Shown here in pieces: positions 44,101 to 56,700 of a DNA stretch of 64,000 bases (position 1 is its first letter; the number at the start of each line of letters is the position of its first letter). Under the pieces are notes generated by a model, which saw nothing but the letters and a program-made list of their open reading frames with translations, did not search any database and was not told the origin of the DNA. The stretch spans positions 113,202,716 through 113,266,715 of the forward strand of contig NC_073745.1 in assembly GCF_029784135.1 (NCBI RefSeq), in the 5' to 3' direction. Source of the stretch: Toxorhynchites rutilus septentrionalis. Lineage: Eukaryota; Arthropoda; Insecta; Diptera; Culicidae. Both the position numbers and the translations under genes were made by a program.

Positions 44101-45797
44101 CCAATATTGGATACGGAAATATCCTACTGATGGGGAAGAATAATCTTCAGAAGCTATCCTGTTGATTGCGATTGATTGAAAAACCACAAAACCAAATGTA
44201 TTTGATCACAGTGTTACATGGAAAGAAAACATTCAAATAAACTCTTTAACATGAATATATTTTGAAAATTCCCAAAGGAACTGGCAGATTATTTTCAGTA
44301 ACGATTAGATATTTCCACATTTTCCTCGATACTGGAAGCCCACCAGTGGTTAATACCAACTCGATAACCACCTGTTAATATCACTTGATTGAAACATATT
44401 TGGTCACAGTGTTACATGGATAGAAAACATTCAATTAAACTCTTTCACATGAATATATTTTGAAAATTCCCAAAGGAACTGGAAGATTATTTTCCAGCAA
44501 TGATTAGATCTTTCCGTAACTTTCTCGATGCTGAATGGCATCCTAACGGAAAGAGTTCTGCGCGTGTATGTGTCGATCCTTCGCCGTCCACCTCCTCCAG
44601 CACGTTAGGCAACGATGTTGTCTTGTCGATGTCCTCACGAAAAATGAATGTGTCTCACCACCAGAATATCGCTTAAGTATGCTTTTTGTGTGTGATTGAA
44701 TCGAGAGAAGGTGTGGTTTACGATGGCAATTTGGAAGGCAAACGAGAGGGGAATGAACTCTCTGAGCTCGGAACTTTCGGCGACTGAGCAATAATCGATT
44801 GCGGGCGCATACAATATTGGATGCGGAAATATCCTACTGATGGGGAAGAATAATCTTCTGAAGCTATCCTGTTAATTGCGATTGATTGAAAAACCACAAA
44901 ACCAAATGTATTTGATCACAGTGTTACATGGAAAGAAAACATTCAAATAAACTCTTTAACATGAATATATTTTGAAAATTCCCAAAGGAACTGGCAGATT
45001 ATTTTCAGTAACGATTAGATATTTCCACATTTTCCTCGATACTGGAAGCCCACCAGTGGTTAATACCAACTCGATAACCACCTGTTAATATCACTTGATT
45101 GAAACATATTTGGTCACAGTGTTACATGGATAGAAAACATTCAATTAAACTCTTTCACATGAATATATTTTGAAAATTCCCAAAGGAACTGGCAGATTAT
45201 TTTCCAGCAATGATTAGATCTTTCCGTAACTTTCTCGATGCTGAATGGCATCCTAACGGAAAGAGTTCTGCGCGTGTATGTGTCGATCCTTCGCCGTCCA
45301 CCTCCTCCAGCACGTTAGGCAACGATGTTGTCTTGTCGATGTCCTCACGAAAAATGAATGTGTCTCACCACCAGAATATCGCTTAAGTATGCTTTTTGTG
45401 TGTGATTGAATCGAGAGAAGGTGTGGTTTACGATGGCAATTTGGAAGGCAAACGAGAGGGGAATGAACTCTCTGAGCTCGGAACTTTCGGCGACTGAGCA
45501 ATAATCGATTGCGGGCGCATACAATATTGGATGCGGAAATATCCTACTGATGGGGAAGAATAATCTTCTGAAGCTATCCTGTTAATTGCGATTGATTGAA
45601 AAACCACAAAACCAAATGTATTTGATCACAGTGTTACATGGAAAGAAAACATTCAAATAAACTCTTTAACATGAATATATTTTGAAAATTCCCAAAGGAA
45701 CTGGCAGATTATTTTCAGTAACGATTAGATATTTCCACATTTCCTCGATACTGGAAGCCCACCAGTGGTTAATGCCAACTCGATAACCACCTGTTAA
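44101..45797. repeat. 710-bp tandem repeat, 2.4 copies
   Basis: The marker aatattgg occurs at 44103, 44813 and 45523, giving a period of exactly 710. The second unit and the overlapping part of the third are almost identical; the 82-residue minus-strand frames at 44543-44791 and 45253-45501 are identical. Each unit contains two diverged sub-repeats about 197 bases apart ('gtgttacatgga.agaaaac' to 'ttttgaaaattcccaaagga'). The third unit breaks off at about 45797 after 'caccgttaa'-like sequence. The near-identity implies recent duplication or homogenisation. Confidence 0.95.
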
Positions 45798-45992
45798 AAG
45801 CCGCGCGTGTATGTGTGTGTAGCGATGTCTTCCCAGGGAACCGTTTGTGGCATCACTATCCTCCTGATAGATTCCCTTCTGGCCTAGGGTGCACAAACAG
45901 GTTCTTGGTGACACCGTTCATCCGCGCTTTCATGATAAATAAAGAGCTTCACCGTAACAGCGACAACATGCTCCAATCGCTGTTCAATTAGA

Positions 45993-46027
45993 ACTGAGTG
46001 GATTTCCGAGCGCCGCTCGCTTATATA
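45993..46027 (-). promoter_or_regulatory. TATA plus initiator core-promoter-like segment
   Basis: On the minus strand TATATAAG (46027-46020) is followed by TCAGT (45997-45993). The presumed start A is 32 bases after the first T of the TATA box, the standard insect TATA/Inr spacing. It faces into the 710-bp array. Activity is inference. Confidence 0.5.
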
Positions 46028-46303
46028 CCGATTGGTGATTTCAATAGCCTGTTTTGAAAGCAGTTTTAAGACTATTGAAACAAGTTTTTGGATCAAAAAG
46101 TAACAAGTATATAACGCGTAGACATTTTATCTTTCGAATGCAGTGTTTATCATACCATTTCGTTCAGTTGTTTAGGAGCTATTAACGCTCAAAATCTCGG
46201 TCTCCGGCGTAACGCTTTCGTTTTCGAAACTTTGATTTTACACCCCAGTATAGAAATGAAAGACGTAGTCCTACGTCAAAAAAATTAAAGATAAATTAAA
46301 TTA

Positions 46304-46432
46304 AACGTATTTTACTGTTGCAGTATCGGTGCCATAAACACCACTCACAATTTCAGCGGCCTGACTTGCATTTTCACATTTATAAGAGAAAAGGTGTAAA
46401 ATGTACCGATTTTTCTCTTTGTTGGCTCCCAT
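46304..46432 (-). pseudogene. Mariner transposase N-terminus
   Basis: The ATG at 46432 gives MGANKEKNRYILHLFSYKCE then NASQAAEIVSGVYGTDTATV, the N-terminal helix-turn-helix of a mariner transposase. It stops within a few codons where the nested repeat begins. Downstream helix-turn-helix and first catalytic residues are absent. Confidence 0.75.
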
Positions 46433-47268
46433 TGTTAACACGCTGTAACTCACAACTGAATGGAACATACAAAAAACAGCAAAAGATGTTTTTAGTGTGA
46501 AATGTTATCTTTACAACGAGCCTAAACCTAAAGTTGTATGATCGATATTACGCGAGATATTGATAACTAAAGCCAGCTAACGATAAAATAATGGATAACT
46601 TTTTCCCCAACCTAATATTATGGGACCCGATGACGGAGAGGTCTGTTTGGCAGTTTTGTGTGTTTTGTTTGAGTTCCCATTTGTTGCAATTTTCAATGTC
46701 CGTATTCAAATGTTAACAAATGGGAGCTGAAACAAACCACGCAAAAGCGTCGAACCGAAGATTTTTTTTTATTCTACGTTCTTTGTGAATGAGAAAAAGA
46801 TAGCAACGAATATGGTCAAACGGAACACTACAGAAATCAAAATTCACGTTAGTAGATAAAGAACAGAGGTTTGGAGAGTTAAATTCCGTGTCCCTATGCA
46901 ACTCAATTATTATGGACATGACATGTCATGAAGGACATTCAAGTTTTACCCAAATAAAACCGGATTTTCTACAGATTCTAAAAAAAATATCCTAAAATAT
47001 TGTTTTACAGTAACGTTCGAGTAGTGCAAAACGACATATTGATCTCCTCGACTGATATGATTAATTAATTGTATATTTCGCCATTTTATGAAATGCATAT
47101 GCATACGTCAGCTTCAAAGTAGATTCTATTTTTCAATCATTGGAATTGGTAATAAATCATTTTAAAGCTGATCTTTTGAAAATAAAACGGTTTTACAGGA
47201 TCCAGTTTTCTTCCAGTGTTTTAAAGATCCATCTTCCAGTTTTTTGAAAATTATTATTGGCAACTCTG

Positions 47269-47740
47269 GCTCAGCAGAGGTAAGACGTGTAACCGATTTC
47301 CGGGGCGAAATAGTAAACCCCACGAAGCTCGGTTATTCACATTGGCGATCCTGTCAGGAGCAGGAATTTTCTGTTGCACAGCGCGTGACGGTGTGTGAGA
47401 TAGTAAATTGGGTGTCTGAATATGTTTAGAAAAATAAAATTAGTGAAAGTGAAAAAAACATGGCTGTCGCCTGGGCCCAACCAACTTAGACAGTTAACAG
47501 GTATGCTATGAAGGTCTTCGCGTAAGTCTTAGTAAATAGCGTGCAAAGTAGCGCTTCCGAATTTCAAAGTGGCTCGGAAAATTCCGATGAAGTTTTATCG
47601 ATCGGATCCAACTACGAAGGAAAATAAAAGGAGCGGTGTGATTTAGAATGCAATGAGAATGACAGCCGCGGTATTGAGCATGATGACAGCTGATGTGAGC
47701 ACATCACATAGGGAATCGCTCTTTCCTCGTTCCAGCCGCA
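47269..47740 (+). repeat. Probable remainder of broken LTR plus copy 2
   Basis: After the hAT-like element ends at 47268, anonymous sequence with an AATAAAAT at about 47432 runs to 47683. There the 57-bp block (47684-47740) appears again. This could be the rest of the BEL LTR followed by another LTR start, or a nearby second copy. No gene is supported here. Confidence 0.4.
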
Positions 47741-47797
47741 CATCACACGCAACAAGATCAAAGTCACCAGTAACCATCATATACAATCGACAAAAAA

Positions 47798-48742
47798 TTT
47801 AGGGGAACAGAGTGTGAAGTCGAAATTTACAGGGGTTTTTTGAAATGATGTAACTTCGTGAAAAATCAACGCATGAATATGGGATACTCAAACTTCCAAG
47901 TTTTGGACACCTATATATCTTGATGTATGCAGATGTATTGGACCAAAATATCGGGAAGAAACAAAAAATCGATTTCTTTCTGTTTTTTTAAAGAATGTGC
48001 GATCCAAAACAATTTTTTGCCAACTAAGTCAATAGCAAATCCAATTATTGATATCAATCAGCTTTAATTTGATTCCTATAACGTTTCTGCAAGACCTCTC
48101 AACACAGAGATACTTTTGTTTGAAAATAAGATTTTTCCTTCGTATCTGTTGATGAATAATCCAATAGGTAATGATCACACCGCAAATCGAAAAGCAGTCT
48201 CGAAAACACCAATAAATTCTGTAAAGGATATTTTGTTACTTCGACGAAAACAAAATATTTAAATTTTTTGTATCAATTTAAAAAAATCCAAAAAAAGGAT
48301 TTTTATAGTGTTTCACGAAATCTGCTGTAATTCTGAAAATATTGCAGTAAGTAAGCAAATTGTACCAGAAATGCTATGCGTCCCCTCGAAATTAATGATT
48401 CACAATGTTTTGTGTGTACATGTAGCAATGCGTAGAAATATGTGTGAGTATCATCACTCCTTGCAATCCTCATACCAACAAATGCATTAAAACGAAATTT
48501 ACGAATCGTTCATCCCGAGAGTACGCATATCATTTTGTACTTCTGCTACAACTTTCTGTGAAGTGCTCCTCTGTTTACTCAAAACATTGATCGATCGGCT
48601 GAAAAAATGGCTAAATGTATCAATATGGAACGTTTGCAAGGGTCTAGAAGACCCGTATTCTTGCGTTGATTTTTTTGCGAAGTTACAGCTTTTCAAAAAT
48701 CACCTAAAAAATTCGACTTTGTTCTCTGTTTCTCCAACTGAA
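47798..48742. repeat. Foldback element, third locus
   Basis: The left arm contains 'gaacagagtgtgaagtcga', 'ttttttgaaatgatgtaactt' and 'tcaacgcatgaatatggg'. The right arm (48742 inward, inverted) contains 'aacagagaacaaagtcga', 'gatttttgaaaagctgtaactt' and 'tcaacgcaagaatacggg'. The right arm also carries 'ggagtgatgatactcacac' (inverse at about 48440-48460), linking it to the family at 2890-4612. No transposase. Confidence 0.72.
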
Positions 48743-48778
48743 AGGAAAAAATAAAGGAAGTAAGAAAGTATTTCATGA

Positions 48779-49056
48779 GTGCTCCCGTAGCCGAGTGGTT
48801 AGCGTCCCACACTATCATGCCGGGGGTTCGGGTTCGATTCCCGTTCTGGCCGGGGGATTTTTCGTCAAAGAAAATTTTTCCGGCTTGCACTGTGGTCACG
48901 CGTATTCTAGAGCTTGCCACTCCAGAGTACATTTGAGGCGTGTTATTCGGCATAGAAATCTCAAACAAGTATTACTAATAAAAATGACGCAAGTAATGCT
49001 ACGTTGAGAAGGTAAAAGTCCCACTGGAACGTTAGAGCCATCCAAGAAGAAGAAGA
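48779..49056 (+). mobile_element. tRNA-derived SINE with GAA tail
   Basis: A perfect 12-bp duplication, agaaagtatttc (48763-48774 and 49057-49068), flanks the insertion. The 5' part is tRNA-like, with A box TAGCCGAGTGG (48788-48798) and B box GGTTCGATTCC (48831-48841), the RNA polymerase III internal promoter. A non-tRNA body of about 190 bases and an (AGA)n tail follow. Polymerase III transcription and LINE-assisted insertion are expected from the class. It is well preserved and may be a young copy. Confidence 0.93.
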
Positions 49057-49068
49057 AGAAAGTATTTC

Positions 49069-52000
49069 CTTAAAAAATTAAAAATAAATAAAAAAAAAAA
49101 GAAAGAAAGAAAGGGCGAGAATGAAGCCAATAAAATTAACCAATGGACCATGTTTATCACAGAATTTAGTTTCGTTTCATCATGCAGCGGCAACTAGGGA
49201 TACAATATTCCGCATACAATGTGTTCTTATTAGTTTCAAATTTATCCCGTGAAGTTCAGTTCTTTACCATATCACAAATCCGCATAACGTTCAAAATGAT
49301 GGAATAATCATGCATGCAATTTGCGTATGTTAATTTCAGAACACAACAACATTGTAAAGAGAAATATTTAATTCGTACAACAATCGAACTGCGGTATATC
49401 GATTTTCTGTTCAGTTCCACGGGAAAATTGGAGATTTGTGGAAACCCGAAACAAAGCCTGGAATGCAATTACCTCGGGAAACCAGCCTTCCATTCTCTTC
49501 CTCCATCCCACTAGCATCAGCATCAGCAAATTGTAATCGAAATGTTTCGCTCTCCCGAAGGCAGTGCTTGGCACGTGATGACGAAGATACCGCTAACCAA
49601 TCAATCGTTCCAGAAATTAGTTCGAGTGAGCGAAAAAAAAAAGAATCGTTATTCATATTCCCAATCGGTGCGAAATTGGAAATTGTTTATTTGATTTGCC
49701 CGGAGCGATTGGTAACACAACTTAGCGTTGTGCCTATCTTGTTGCTACGATTTCCTTTCTCTCTAGTCTATCAAAAGCATAAATGGTGAATAATTTAGCA
49801 TTTTCTCTTGAGGATGTAATTTCGGATAATTCCGTTCCTCCGCGGATTATCCCTAAGGAGGTAGAATTAAGCAAAGGCAGGTGGCGAACTGGGAAGCAAA
49901 CAATTGCGGTGGACGGAAATCTCGGAAGATGGCTCGATTCGGAGGATGAAGTTAAATTGGTTTATTAAGAAGTATGGCTGGAAGTTACGAACAGTTGTGA
50001 AGCCGTAATGGATAATTTGATAAAGTTTTGGCGGATTTTTCTGAGATGGTTGTTATCTTCAGGTAAAGCGGCTCAGAACTCAAATAGACAGCATACGTTA
50101 CTTACAGACAAGTCTTCACCACGGCGAAGTAGGATTCAGTGTATTTTTCGGATGATTCGCAATTAAATATTGCTCTCTTTTGTTGGATACACAAGAGAGA
50201 AAATTGGCCAGAAAATCTCAAATGGTGAGTAAGTCTATTCTATCGAATAAACAATTCCCAGAGCGACATTTCTGAAAAGTAGAAATATTGAATTTTCTAT
50301 CGTCGCGGAATTTATTCAACGAGATATCGTTACCGTAAATGAGGTCGTTTCAGCTACCAGAGGTACACAGTAGATCGACGTCGTATCAGTTCACATCCCT
50401 GGAGACTCGAGAATTGGGCCAGCGTCCGAAGTTGTTGCGATGTTTTGCAGACAAAATACCAAGTAATTCATCATCGGCCATAACGCAAACACGCTTCACA
50501 CAATTTGAGGTAGCATGGATATCATCAGCAGAGCTGAGAGGTAAATCCCTTTCATGATATGATAACAGTGCGTGCAGCAAGGGAATTCAATCTACTTTCA
50601 TTAACCCAATCGCGAACTTTGAAAGCTTATGTTGTATAGCGACGAAACATCGTATATCTTATGAAATGTAAAACTTTTTTTCCGAAGATAGATACGAGAA
50701 CAATTGTTTTTGTAATGCATTCAATGATTGAAAACTAATAGCGTGCATCCATTAACTCGATTTGTTTACATTTGTTACATAGGACCTTTTCAAAAGTTAC
50801 GCGAGAAATATTTAAAATCATAAAATCAAACCCATATTGAAAGAAAATAAATATCCTAGATTGAAGTGTATTGTTGTTCTCACATATTGCACATAACGAT
50901 TTCAACTAAATAGTTAAAACTCATAAATTTAATTGTTGATTACGAGGATTTTCCGATAGGGGATGTCCACATACCACGTGGACAGAAAAGGACGTCTGGG
51001 AGCTCATTATTTTCTTCCGAATTCCATTTACGTTATCTCCATATCCATTTTAAAATATCTATTGTGAGCTTATTCTCGAGCATTTTGATTAAAGCTGGAG
51101 TTTTTAAAAAAATCAGACAATTAAATCAAGCACTTTGTTTGAAAATGGAATTTTTCGTCTAAACATCAATGAATTTCGCTTTTACAAGTTCGGTAGTGCC
51201 TGATGGTTATAACGAACCTAGTAAAAATAAAACATCTGCAGTATCATCGTGATCGATGATTCCGTTGACCTACAGCCCTTAATTGTTAAATCATGCTAAA
51301 TATTGTCTTGACAAATTCGTGCCGATTGTAAGGAAAAAATCAAAAGCATATTTTTGTAGACATACATCTTTTCGATCATAGATGCACCGTTTTTTCCTGA
51401 ATATTTCAGCATCCTTCATGCAACTTAAGAATACCATCCTCTCAGAACTTATGCTATGCAGTAAGTTTAAGTTCTTACAAGAATCTTTACAGATAATAAT
51501 CTGAAGATGCAATATCTGGTGTGTGAGGCGGGTGGAGTTTTAAAAGTGCCCTAGAAGCGTTCAGGATCGTTGATTTTCATACGTTCAGCTGCTAGCAGTA
51601 CTTGTTGGAATTCATCGAAACTAGTTGCTTGGTAGAAGCTCATGATACAGGTTTTTTTCCAGTCCTACCAGACCCAGCCATAACTTTCTTCAAGCGAAAA
51701 CCTGCTTCGATGTCCCATTCACTTGCTAAGATTTTTTTTAACTCAACATTCTTGTGAATGATTTGCCCTTTACAATTCCCTACAAATATGTATTTTCGTT
51801 GCGTTTATGAAACGAATCGCAGATTGAGATAAGTCCCTTCAAGTGTTTTTTAGTAAAATAAACCCTTATTCCGGAATCCGATCGGATTTGAAATTAGCAC
51901 AAGAAGAAATAGAAATTCGAAAAAAATAAATTTTTCATATTTCATATTTCTCTAATTCAGACATTTACGAATATACCATAGAAGAGACTTTTCGAAAATC

Positions 52001-53767
52001 TCATTATTTACCAAGTTAAAGCCATTTTAGTGATTCGATATCTTATCTAGTATGGCCATAACAATTAACTTCAAAGCGTTTTTCTCGAAACATGTTTTAT
52101 CAAGCTGGCTTACACGATATTTCAAGTTCTACTTAACCGATCTATGTTTATATGAATATAATCTGTATGCATCTCTCTATCGCATGAACCTATAAAAAAT
52201 CATAATTTAGTAACTTAACCTTTTTAAAAAAATCAAGAAACTTGAAAAAAAATGTTTTAAACAAGATTTCTTTTCTTCAAATTTCCGCCATTTTGTCAAA
52301 AAATACGTTTTTGACTTGTCCGAGGTTCATGCAATAGTGGCATCTTTACTGATTCAGAATCTGTTCGATTTGTTTGTTTCAGATAACCAGAAGGGCTGGA
52401 ATCGTGTACGCCATGGCACAACCTTTTTTGAACCCCCTCACTTGATCAGCTTCTAATTATGGATATATTTGTTTCCGTTCAATTTTTGTTTTTTTGTTGA
52501 AAGATAGATAAACAAATAGTGATATAATGGATGGTAAAAATATTCTTCGTATTACTTTCTCGGAGCTCGAAGAAACGTCCGAGATTCGTGTCTCTATCCC
52601 TCTTAATCTGATCGAGTCAAATCCTATCGGATTGCGCAAATGTTGCAACCTTGAAATGCAGAATGCAAAAGTTTGTTTCGTTCGGATTGCGATATGTCAA
52701 ATCCGATCGGGTTCCGTAATATGGGTTAATATGTAGTGCATGCATTGTTGCATGTTTGTATGTTGCATGCATGTGTTTCGTGATGTTTCGTTTCTCTTGA
52801 TTTTCGGTGATTTTCGACATCTGTAGCGAATCTACTGATTCATGTGCATCAAGGATTAATCTTTTCTTTTCAGCAGTAGCAGCATGAACTTTCCAGACAA
52901 CTCAAAAGAAGCGTATTACAAAAATTTCAATGTTCAGCAATCCTTGAGAGTTCTCGAAAAAAAACCAAACAGTTTTGTCATCGAGAGCAAAAGCGGAATT
53001 CAACCGAACTTAAGTCGTGATTTTTAATACTACAAAAAATCCAACAGTCTTTGTGTTATTGGGTGTCTTTATCCAGACGGATTTAACGGCGGCATTTTGG
53101 AGAAAATAATTGGAAACAGATTCTCGCATTCTTTGATGGATGAACGCCAATCGGTTGTGGAAACAGCGATTAAAATTTGCTATTTACACAACAAACTGGC
53201 GCTTGTAACATAGCTTCAATAAAACTGCATTTTTTCAAAAATCAAGCCGATGGCAATGTTTTTTCATCAATTTTACACAATTTGTACAGATCAGATTTTC
53301 GCAATGTACGCGTATGCTGATTATACATGCAATTTTGCAAAAAGTCTCATACTGACAATTCTTCCCTCTGGCGCTTGCCGAATGGTTACTTCAGATGACG
53401 ATAGGAGTCCCCAATCGTGCAATATTTAGGGCGTTGGGAGGAAGAAGTTAATGGGATAATAGTCATAAGACACGCAAAATTTCACGACCTGGAACTGATT
53501 CCGTGCGAAGAATTCCCGAACCATTCCATACGTTGGAAAACGGAATTTGCTTCGAGAAACAATAAAGAAAGAATTGCAGCGTGGAACGTGATCGAAAAAT
53601 CGCAGAAACGACGATTATTCTCGAAAGGATTAAGAAAACTCGTAAAACAGTTCATATTTATTGTTCCATTAAATTTTTACAACCGTCTCTGCAGGTTCTT
53701 TTCTCCACGTTGAAGCTTTATGCACCCGGTTTGTATGGAATCCGTTTCTCACATGGAGGGTTATGCG
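49069..53767. other. Long anonymous stretch
   Basis: No supported gene in about 4.7 kb. At 50676-50812 lies the right half of the MITE described at 8889-9572. Frames at 49436-49789, 49783-49968 and 53417-53713 show no recognised domain. The last of these (for example EEFPNHSIRWKTEFASRNNK) is the most protein-like and lies just upstream of the hAT-like insertion. Around 51560-51760 the minus strand has protein-like words (VELKKILASEWDIEAGFRLK) in an interrupted frame. Confidence 0.4.
50676..50812 (+). repeat. Right half of MITE family seen at 8889-9572
   Basis: gaagatagatacg through ggaccttttcaaaagttacg matches 9440-9570 with few differences. The left half is absent. Confidence 0.8.
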
Positions 53768-56700
53768 CAGCGTTGCCAATGTTCCAGTTTAAACTGGATT
53801 CTTCCAGTTTTTTTCCAGTCCAGTCAAACAGTTAAATACTTAAATCTGCCAGGGTTTTGAAATATTATCCAGCCTTTTGAAGTTTGCTTCAGTTTTATCC
53901 GTTTTATTGTGAATAAATTTACAATGTATAAATATTATCCCGCCCACACCCTTCCCATCCCTGTGGAAACTGTGGAAACTATTGAACTTTTTCTGAATAT
54001 AATAATAATTTAAATAGTTTGGGGAACATTATGATGGCTACGAAAAAACTACGTTTCTTTTATGGGAAGCAATTGGGAAGAATAAGAAACGAGAATATAA
54101 AATTGAAATAAAGCCACACAATGTACGAACATATTAAAAGAATTATCTAGAAGAAAGAAGAAGAACATGAAAACAAGGAATACATGTAAAGTTTGTATTT
54201 GTTACAATAATTATTTTATCAGAATTGGTGTTAATAACTAACACGGCCTACCGGAAATCCTCTATCGCTGTGTTCCATTGACTTCAATTGATATGAATAT
54301 ACACTTATCCCCCTATTTACACGATTTTGCTTTTGCATGCTTCATGAAATAACATATTTTGAAAAACTTGAAGAATGTATATATGTAGTTCATATGAAAA
54401 CAAGTAAAATAGGATGATAGTTTTGAATACGAGTGCGATTTTATGTTCCAGAATTTGCAAGTTATCAATTTACTAGCATTTTTGGAGTCTTGCTGTGTGA
54501 TTTGTGTCAATTTTTGAAACTCTTAGAATGCCAGGAATATCTACAAAAATGAAAAGTAAAGAAAAGTTATATCTTCGGCTTTCGGCTGAAAATCTCTTTA
54601 ATAAATTTTATGATAAATCAAGCAAAAACAAGTCTACGCAGTTGTTAATTGAATCTTTTATCACTAGGTCTGAAGTCGAATCTGAGATCTTCCTGAATTC
54701 GTCGACTGTTGAACCAGAATCGCATCAGGAATGATCAAGTGATAAGGATGACTTTATACTGATCAGAATAAAAAGACTGGTGATTTCTAAAAGTGGTAAT
54801 AGCGAATAAACTCATTACAATTTAGTTTCTTGAAGAATTCTTTGTTTTATTTGTATCTAGAATTTATAATAAATTCCATAAGTAGATTTTTATTATTGTT
54901 TTTTTTATGATTAAATTGAGCATATATCGAGAGTTTATTTCGTTTTACACAGTTTTACATAGCAAAATCGAAGATTTCATTCTACACGGTTTTATCGGGA
55001 ACCTATCTTCAGTGTAACCCGAGGGATAGGTGTAATCTAATCCAAATAATCTTGCTTCCGTTTACATCGATGGGATATTTGTTTCACATGGTCAATCAAA
55101 GGACTTTTAGTTCTAAATTGCATTAATATTACGCATGATCTAAACTCTCCTAGTTGACGCATAGTTCGTAATAGAAAGTGATAATGCATACTTTGCATAG
55201 AGTCCATAGGCACTATGGTGTTTTTCCTTGCAAGTATTCATACTATGTATATTCTCTTCCAAAAATACTTTCTCGAGAAGGAGGATCATTTGATCTTGAT
55301 ACTAGAATTTGGTTTGAACGAGCTTGATATAAAAAGTTAAATAAAAAAAGAATAAAAAGTAAAAGGGTCTGAGCCTAAAGGCACGGGCGGAAACTTGACG
55401 TAGGACTTTCAGGACAATTGGTTTTGAATTGAGTTTTTCTAACTGTTCAAAAATCCGCAAATTTAACTCATTAAAACTCCAAATGGAGGCCCTAGAAAAA
55501 CCGTTTGTTATATGAACTGAACTGGATTTCAAACGGGATGAAGAGTTGTAGTGGTAGAAAGAATCCGGAACCATTGATTATTGATAATTTTTATTTTCGG
55601 TAGTTTTAGTTCAGAAGTCCTAATTGTATCTAAAAATTTGTTTCTTTACAACTTTGCCGAAAAAAGAATTAATTGCAATGATGAAACCACCTATATTGAA
55701 ACTCAAAATTGCACTTTTAAATCGTAAAAGTGTACGTTAACAAAAAAGCCACGCATGAATTATACTTGTGAATGACGTTGTCGTTATCTTTTTTTGTTTT
55801 CTCCAAGCGTTCACGTTATATTCATCCGATCCGTCCAGCGCAACCTGCTTTCCGCATGCATTTAAATCAGTTGCATTTTACTCGTTCCAAAACAGTTTGT
55901 TCAGCATACATTCGTAAGGTGAACTACCATTTGTTTAGAAACGACCGTTCTTTCAATCTTTTTGTTCTAGTTATTCCGTACCGTTCGCAACAGTTTGCCC
56001 ATCGCTACCATGGAGACTAATGCCCGAATTGTTTGCAAACATGTTCCTATAGCAGCTAGTAAAATCTAAAAAACATATCTATCTTAATCGTGAATTTATT
56101 TACTTGTTTGTGTTTTAATCTCAAAAAAAGCTGAATAAATTTCCTATCCAATGGTATTTAATATAATATATATCGAAATAACGCTTTTGCGTGATATGCC
56201 TTTGAAATCACGCTGACATAGCACCAGAAAACGGCGCCATACCTCCACTACTCAAAACAAACTGAATGAAAGTAACGCAAACAGCGCAGGCGTTTGGAGG
56301 AGTGATAGTTTTGCGTGTTTTATTTCAGCTCCCATTCGTTGCAATTTCCCATGTCCATATATTAGCAAATGTTAGCGAATAAGAGCACAAACAAACCACG
56401 CAAGAACGTAGTTAGATTGGGCACCGTATATTGATTTTTTTTTATAATTCATTTATTTTTACAGACTCAGTTACATAAGTTTTAAGGAGCCGCATTTCTA
56501 ACTATATTTCTATAACTATAAATAAACATTTTTTTTAATTATATGGTTAGTATGGTCGAAAATCGGTTACTCGCGGTCGACTCGAGTTTAGAGGGGTGAC
56601 ATATTTTTCCAGGTTTTTTGCACGAGAACGGAATCGGGACAAACCTATCGTGCAGAATTAAAAAACAATCGATGTGAATATTCTTCGCTTTCATTCGTTG

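Larger units (their letters stand above)
43960..46290 (-). repeat. Unrecognised repeat carrying 710-bp tandem array
   Basis: The segment lies inside the mariner. Its borders contain gacgtaggact (about 43991) and the inverse agtcctacgtc (about 46268-46278), suggesting inverted ends. The block 'ttacaccccagtatagaaatgaaag' near its right end recurs at about 14217. On the minus strand a TATA/Inr-like core lies at 45993-46027. Two frames follow it, 46096-45884 and 45914-45666, without recognisable domains. The family is not one I can name. Confidence 0.6.
43429..46615 (-). mobile_element. Mariner nested in hAT-like copy A, itself split
   Basis: The ends ttaggttggggaaaagt and its inverse actttttccccaacctaa are flanked by TA (43427-43428 and 46616-46617). 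The element is 3187 bases, about 1.9 kb longer than a normal mariner. A promoter-bearing repeat with the 710-bp tandem array occupies its middle, and part of the transposase gene is missing. Confidence 0.87.
42790..47268. mobile_element. hAT-like non-autonomous element, copy A
   Basis: The left end cagcgttgccaatgttccag and the right end attattggcaactctg form 13-bp imperfect inverted repeats (12 of 13 positions match). Blocks at 42790-42965, 43115-43320, 46625-46745, 46780-46920, 46985-47060 and 47180-47268 all recur, in order, in the element at 53768-61525. The flanking 8-mers here do not match well, so the target duplication is decayed. No hAT transposase frame. It contains a mariner at 43429-46615. 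Confidence 0.82.

Noticed and set aside
44543..44791. Identical 82-residue frames at 44543-44791 and 45253-45501 as a duplicated gene
   Set aside because: They come from the 710-bp tandem array; identity follows from array homogeneity, and no homology or codon signal supports coding.
48781..48853. Functional tRNA gene
   Set aside because: The A and B boxes are present, but the sequence does not close into a clear cloverleaf, and it is fused to a SINE body with GAA tail and target duplications.
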